From: Sinonovacula constricta
Lineage: Eukaryota > Mollusca > Bivalvia > Cardiida > Solecurtidae
DNA: 64,000 nt
Assembly (NCBI GenBank): GCA_007844125.1
Contig: CM017565.1
Location: 7,638,885-7,702,884 of the forward strand
Direction of reading: 5' to 3'
The position numbers and the translations under genes were made by a program. A model generated the notes under the pieces. It had not been told where the DNA came from, made no database searches, and saw only the letters and a list, made by a program, of their open reading frames with translations. Positions 58,895 through 64,000 of this stretch are shown piece after piece (position 1 is the first letter of the stretch; each line of letters opens with the position of its first letter).

Positions 58895-59110
58895 CGTATA
58901 TTTAAATCTGAACTACCTCTAAACAAAGGTAAACACGGTAAAAGTAAAAGTAACAAAAACACAGAGACCTAACAAACAAAAAGAAGAAAAAAAACAGCAG
59001 TTACTGTCTTACTCCGGACTTATGTCCGGGTAGAACTAACATACCACAACATATTAGCTGAAAAAGCTTTCCACAACCGGGACTCAAACCCATGTTGTGA
59101 AAGGCTGACG
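58895..59110 (-). repeat. Chimeric repeat: SINE head on family I 3' body
   Basis: On the - strand a tRNA-like head with B box GGGTTTGAGTCCC (59091-59079) continues into a SINE body ('cagctaatatgttgtggtat', GTTCTACCCGGACATAAGTC) like the copy at 25640. Near 59003 it switches, at CAGTAACTGCTG, into the family I 3' body ('gttaggtctctgtgtttttg', 'tttacctttgtttagaggta', ending near 'atttaaatata'). The hairpin of the usual core is absent. A nested insertion, template switching or a true third subfamily would all give this structure. Confidence 0.65.
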
Positions 59111-59114
59111 AGTA

Positions 59115-60530
59115 TGTTGATTTATTTAGACATACTGTACAGAACATACTGTTAAGGATGTGTACGCTGACATGACTTTGACTTGTGCCTGGACAAATGA
59201 GTCGATTCCGATGTTTATCCGACGTTTATTATTCCGACGGGAATCATCGGCTTAGGAAACAGTGGGATTTCCCAATATAAGTACAAAGAGACGAGTGTTT
59301 TCGTTTCAAGAGTTGATTATAAACAAAGCTAGAAATGTTATGGATGCATGTGCCTAAAACGTACCCACACATACATGTAATTAAGTTGTGTTAGGTAATA
59401 ACTCTGGTCATGAATAAACGAGGCCTTCTACTGCCATTGTTCACGATTACATTTACTTCTTGCAGCCACACTCATGATATGCGAGGTTAAATTTGGGCTG
59501 CATATTCCTGTGGGTAAAAAATGCAGGCAAACTATTTTGTTCCCTAAATAAAGCAGGTAAAATGTTCAGCAGGTTTTATATAAAATAAAACTAAACAAAT
59601 ATTCAATACATAAAAAATGCACGATTATCTAAATACATCGAGAGACATAAATACGACAAAAATACGAACACATTTTCCTAAATTACTGAATATTATATGC
59701 ATAACCGTATATAAATTATATAACACACCGTGTCACAAATCCATAATGTTCAAATGAAATAACGCACCTGTATACTATTTATTTTTTTCAGGGTTCTTAT
59801 TTCCTTATGCATTATATGTCCAGATCTTATTTTGTTATGAAATCAAATGATCTTAAGAGAAGACGCAAAGAACCCGAACTTTTTCTTCTAAAGAAAGATA
59901 TGTTCATGCGGAATGTCCGTTTCGTTAATTAAACTATATTCACTTGACTATCTTAAACTTGATGTTACATTTCACATAAACACTATATATTCACTCTCTT
60001 TTCCAAAAGTACCTTACCTAAATAGTATTTGTATTTACTAGTCAAAACCTTATTAAACCCACGTTCCTTATATACATTTAAAACTTGAGTAGTATTTTTG
60101 CTGTTTTTATTTATGTATATAATGTATTTATTTATATATAATGCTTATGTTTTTAAAATTGACTTCCATATAGTACGATTAACAGCGTTACGATATTCTG
60201 GTCAAGGAAGGTGTGTTAGCCAGGACAAACAAGACACTTGGATGTAGTACAGGCGCGATTCTCCGTGGACTGCTCACTTAGTAAAGAAACATATTATAAT
60301 CATATATTCTTACTATTACCTTAACTTGCATCTGCACGTGGTGTTTGTAATTCTACATACTTTGCATAATTTTATATATCTTTGAAAGTAGTGTTAGATT
60401 ACTTCTCTAACTGTTAGTTGTCTTATTATAACTTATTTTTCCTTACTAATCCTGCTGTGAGAAAGCATCGGGGAGTGTTAGAATTGGCGAATTAATTAAA
60501 CATCTCAGAGGGTCCTATTGTCCTATTGTT
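59115..60530. other. A+T-rich non-coding DNA
   Basis: No gene or repeat was recognised. Confidence 0.4.
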
Positions 60531-60534
60531 CTTT

Positions 60535-61340
60535 GCATAGTGTTCCGCAGTAATCCTCACTTCTCCAACGCGGAGTCATCTGTCTGTCTGTATGGCTCTA
60601 AGTTCCTTCTAAAGCGTCTCTGTGAAGTCCTGTGCCATATCGGGCTGTGACATCTTGCTGACGCCATTGCCTCAACGGGTTTCCTTGTTTTAAGTGCGTG
60701 TGTCTCTTTGGTTGCAACGTGATATGCAGCACACTAAAGAGTGATCGGTATCGCAATCAACACTATGGTAGAAACATGTATGCAAAACGTAGCTGATAGC
60801 AAAATGCAGGACCAAGATGAGGTCGAGCTGGTGCGAATATTTTGAGATGTCTCCAGGAAAACTTATTCTGGGGCTGAAAGTACGAGTGGGCGATGCACAG
60901 GATGTGAAAAGCGCACAGCTTAACCAGGCGTTGACCGTTCTTGCTCATTTTATCTACGTCAAACGCACAAAGGCCACGGATAACGATATGCTTCTACTCT
61001 GGTGTTTAGGTGGCCCAAAAGGATGAGTTGTTCTTTACTGGAGGTGCTACTGATGACCGATGTTAGGTTCTCGAAGAACTGGTTCTTTGTTTCTGGCGTT
61101 GAGATCAGTGTTTTGGAGCGTGGACGCTAACAAGGTTGATAAGACATGCAGTCGTTGGGCGAAATGTGGGGAGGCTTTCTGAGCCTTTTCTGCCTGGTTC
61201 TAGCAAAGCCGACACCATTGTCTCTGGGCTTATTAGAGCCCTTTTCTGGGAAGTAGAGAGTGTAGCCCCTTCGATTTAGCATGCAAGAGTCTGCCAGAAT
61301 TGTCTCCTAAAGTGCAACGAAGTCTAACTTCTCAATTCTC
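60535..61340 (-). pseudogene. RTE-type LINE endonuclease fragment
   Basis: Reading down from 61340: KLDFVAL and ETILADSCML (about 61330-61280), PRDNGVGFARTRQKRLRKPP, then NQFFENLTSVISSTSSKEQ and LILLGHLNTRVEAYRYPWP (about 61070-60965). After a frameshift come NGQRLVKLCAFHILCIAHSY, NKFSWRHLK, a DTDHSL-type motif (60753-60735) and VSKMSQPDMAQDF. This is the apurinic-type endonuclease of RTE-class elements, the same domain as in genes labelled craniofacial development protein 2-like. The catalytic 'GDFN' is GHLN here. Both ends stop in A+T-rich DNA with no RT, so it is a fragment. The + strand frame at 60817 is its shadow. Confidence 0.75.
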
Positions 61341-61344
61341 TATT

Positions 61345-61970
61345 ATAAATTAACCATAACCACAGAAAAAATAAGAACACCCCAATCTCAACAACATCAG
61401 AATCTAATATTGTTAAAGATAGTAATATTCATATATTTTATTACGGTACTTTCTTTGCATTTTAACAAAAACGTAGAAGCCAATGGAATTTGCTCCTAGC
61501 ATGAAAGACGAATGGTTTGTGTGGATTATTACGTGTGTGTATGTTGTATTTGGGCGCGTGAATATATGCGTAAATAAATGATGTCATAGATGGCTGAAAG
61601 TTGGGAATGAATTAAATAAAATGATCATGTATTTAGGGTCTGTGGTGGTGCCTGTATGTTGGTATAAATGTATACTTACGTTTAAGTAAATATATCAATT
61701 CAAATGTCAAGGTAAATGTTGAATGTTCGTATGACTATACCACTGTATGCTGGCAAAAAAGAGATAAAAATAGATTCCAAGATAAAGAGATGGTCTCTGT
61801 ATTGATTTCTGTGTTGTTTTATTTTGTTGTCAGCTGCAATGGTCTGTTGTTCAGAGTGTTCTAATCCCTATACACCAAATAATGATAGCAGACTTTGGCG
61901 AGACAGTAACTTACTGACATTCCAGTGAGACCTGAGCGTCTCTCTCAACGACGGAAGCAGCCCCTGGTGC
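61345..61970. other. A+T-rich non-coding DNA
   Basis: No gene was recognised. A G+C-richer part near 61910-61975 leads into the inverted repeat and may belong to the same insertion. Confidence 0.4.
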
Positions 61971-61972
61971 CA

Positions 61973-62117
61973 ACCGAGCTGTGGCTTATCACCATTAAAC
62001 TGCTATTCTCTATTCTATTCTCTCTCTCTATATATATACTCCTCGCCACCAGAGTGGAAACAACACAGAGAATAGAATAGAGAATAACAGTTTAATGGTG
62101 ATAAGCCACAGTTCGGT
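61973..62117. repeat. Near-perfect 51-bp inverted repeat
   Basis: Arms 61973-62023 and 62067-62117 are reverse complements with two differences (GCTGTGG/CCACAGT and CTGCTAT/ATAACAG). They enclose a 43-base spacer with CT and AT dinucleotide runs. The low divergence compared with other repeats here suggests a recent origin. It may be a foldback element, a palindrome made by replication slippage, or an assembly artefact. Confidence 0.9.
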
Positions 62118-62119
62118 AT

Positions 62120-64000
62120 ATATATATGAGTTGGTTGGATAAGCAGGCAGACAGACACAATTTTAAACATCCAGTTCATATTTTTTTCCGATTTCCTGAG
62201 ATAACTTTGTGTTACCCTATAGTTAAACATAGCATTGCCAAACTAAACGGAAATGAAGAGGATGTTTATAGGCACCAAAATAGGCATATGAAATCCTACG
62301 TGATTTTCCTCATAAAATGCGAATGCTATTTTCAGCAAACTGTATTGCTTTGGTACATAGAGAAGGATGCCATATAGGGATTATTTGTTGTATTTTGGGT
62401 CAATGGTTAATTTGGATTACTCCATATAATTACCAGTAAATATTAAATAACTGAATGCTTATTTTCTTTTGTAACATAAGGCTGGCTTTAGAAGGTAACT
62501 GACAGAGGCTTTAGATGTATTATAGATGCTAAACAAAGGTACTGACTATAAATAATATGTAAGTTCTTCCTATTATTGAATTAAAATATGAAAATATATT
62601 TTATCACGAAAGTGAAGTGCCATATTTCTGGTATTATCATGGCCTTTCAGATATCGTTTACAAATATGCTTGTGAGTATTATCTTATATTTGAATCCCAC
62701 TGCCATGTTTATTAAAATGTGCCTGGGTTATATCTTTGTTCGTTTCTTTTTTGTTGTTTATGATTGTATTACTAAAACAGTCCAAACAAGTGCATTGCTT
62801 CTGCGATGCTTCTTTCAGTCTGTCTATAAAGGTCTACTCATGCCTGTTTCTAACTTTTAGGTCAGTATATCAACAAAAAATTGTGTGATATAAAAACTTA
62901 TTACATTTCTTGACCCTTTCTTGATAACCATCTTAAAGTATAAAGAGAAGACATTTGCAAGAACATATTACAATTGTTCAAAAATTAAAAAAATGTGTGC
63001 CTATCGGCGTGTTTGGTGCGTGCATGTGTGCGTGTGTATGTGTTTACTTAATGCCTTATTTTAGACAGCTTGTTTATTATTATACATATGTGGCGCGTAG
63101 CATGGCTCATTTAAACTAAAACAGTAATGTATCACTTTTATTATATTGGGATGGATATAAATAAAAGATAATTGTTATCATTATGGCCAAAGCATATCGG
63201 CTAGTAAAGAACTATGTTTATTTTGCCATAGGATTGTCGAAATGATTTTCAAATCGCTTTTCAGATAAGCAGGATTATGTGGGCTACAAAACTGTTTAAT
63301 ATATTAAATAAGAATTTATGTTATTGCTGTTTCGTTTGTTTGTTTTGTCTTGTTTCTTTGTCGTTGTTTTCTTCTGTTTGCGTTTTTGTTTTTTATTATT
63401 TTTATTTGTTTTTGTGATAGTGATTTTAGAAGGACCTATAAATAAAAAATCCTACTTAAATACAGGTTAAACCGTCAAATATGGCAAAGTGATTTTATCG
63501 GGTGTTCTTGATACATATAAACAGAATTCGTTAGTTTCGATCATCTATTTTTTACATTTAAACATTTTACTGGTCAAATGTCTAATCCTTTTGATTTTTG
63601 GTTCCAAGCTTAATAAGCCTAGTTAAAATGATTATTTATATCAAAAGTTACAATAAAAATAATAATTAAAACACGTATAAGCCATATTTAACAAAACAAA
63701 GCTCAATATATAACTGGAATTTGCATATTGTGCATATCGACATGTCATGAAACTTTCAGTATCCCGTATCTGTAATAGCAACTTAAAGTTTAATCTATGA
63801 TGAACCCATATAAGCATCCGCCGATTTGGAAACATTATATCGGAATATAAACAGGTCAGCTAGAAACTTTTCACTTCAGCCCAGCTTTGATCTTATTAGA
63901 GTTAGGCTCAAGGCCAGTGTCAAATGTCCGGAATAGGATGTGACATAAGTAGTGGGATCGGAAGGTCTTCTAGTGTTTCAGTACTAATTCTATCTGACAG
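62120..64000. other. A+T-rich non-coding DNA
   Basis: Frames at 62126-62377 and 62588-62860 show no recognisable motif. A T/G-rich, almost A-free-looking stretch lies at 63325-63420. No gene, RNA or repeat family can be supported. Confidence 0.4.

Overview
This looks like nuclear DNA from an invertebrate animal, most likely a mollusc. The evidence is an A+T-rich background, long (TG)n, (TATG)n, (AT)n and (ACT)n microsatellites, eukaryotic non-LTR retrotransposons, tRNA-derived SINEs, a mariner remnant, a solo LTR, and no compact gene arrangement on either strand. The mollusc call is an inference from the style of the repeats. No intact host gene can be recognised. The window is intergenic or intronic sequence built mostly from old, broken mobile elements, plus a few short unrecognised reading frames.

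Layout. 1-12 kb is mostly plain A+T-rich DNA with SINE remnants (0.9 and 3.0 kb), an (ACT)n/(ATT)n tract (3.8 kb), small pieces of a local repeat family (4.5, 6.6, 11.5 kb), a possible exon (5.8 kb) and a frameshifted coding-like stretch (9.5 kb). 12.36-15.9 kb is a decayed I/Jockey-type LINE on the + strand, with ORF1 zinc knuckles followed by endonuclease, RT and RNase H pieces. 17-20 kb and 30-35 kb share three homologous blocks in the same order and orientation, probably an old segmental duplication. 22-30 kb holds more repeat copies, a 54-codon reading frame with poly(A) signals (23.1 kb) and a SINE (25.7 kb). 37.6-38.8 kb is a fossil of a multi-copy invertebrate protein family that I cannot name. 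42.9-45.7 kb is a second LINE on the - strand, with a 2A-like motif, an L1-ORF1-like protein and a large internal deletion. 51.1-51.8 kb is a probable solo LTR whose promoter carries heat-shock elements. 52.9-53.4 kb is a dead mariner, 60.5-61.3 kb an RTE-type endonuclease fragment, and 62 kb a near-perfect 51-bp inverted repeat.

The most distinctive feature is a dispersed repeat family, called here the 'hairpin-core' family, with about 17 copies or fragments. Two different 5' parts (family I, about 770 bp; family II, about 590 bp) are joined to one shared 3' body of about 200 bp that starts with a short hairpin. A third copy joins a tRNA-derived SINE head to the same 3' body. The apparent heat-shock LTR and this module-swapping repeat are the two observations most worth following up. 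Family names and homologies come from reading translations and comparing stretches by eye; no alignment or database search was run.
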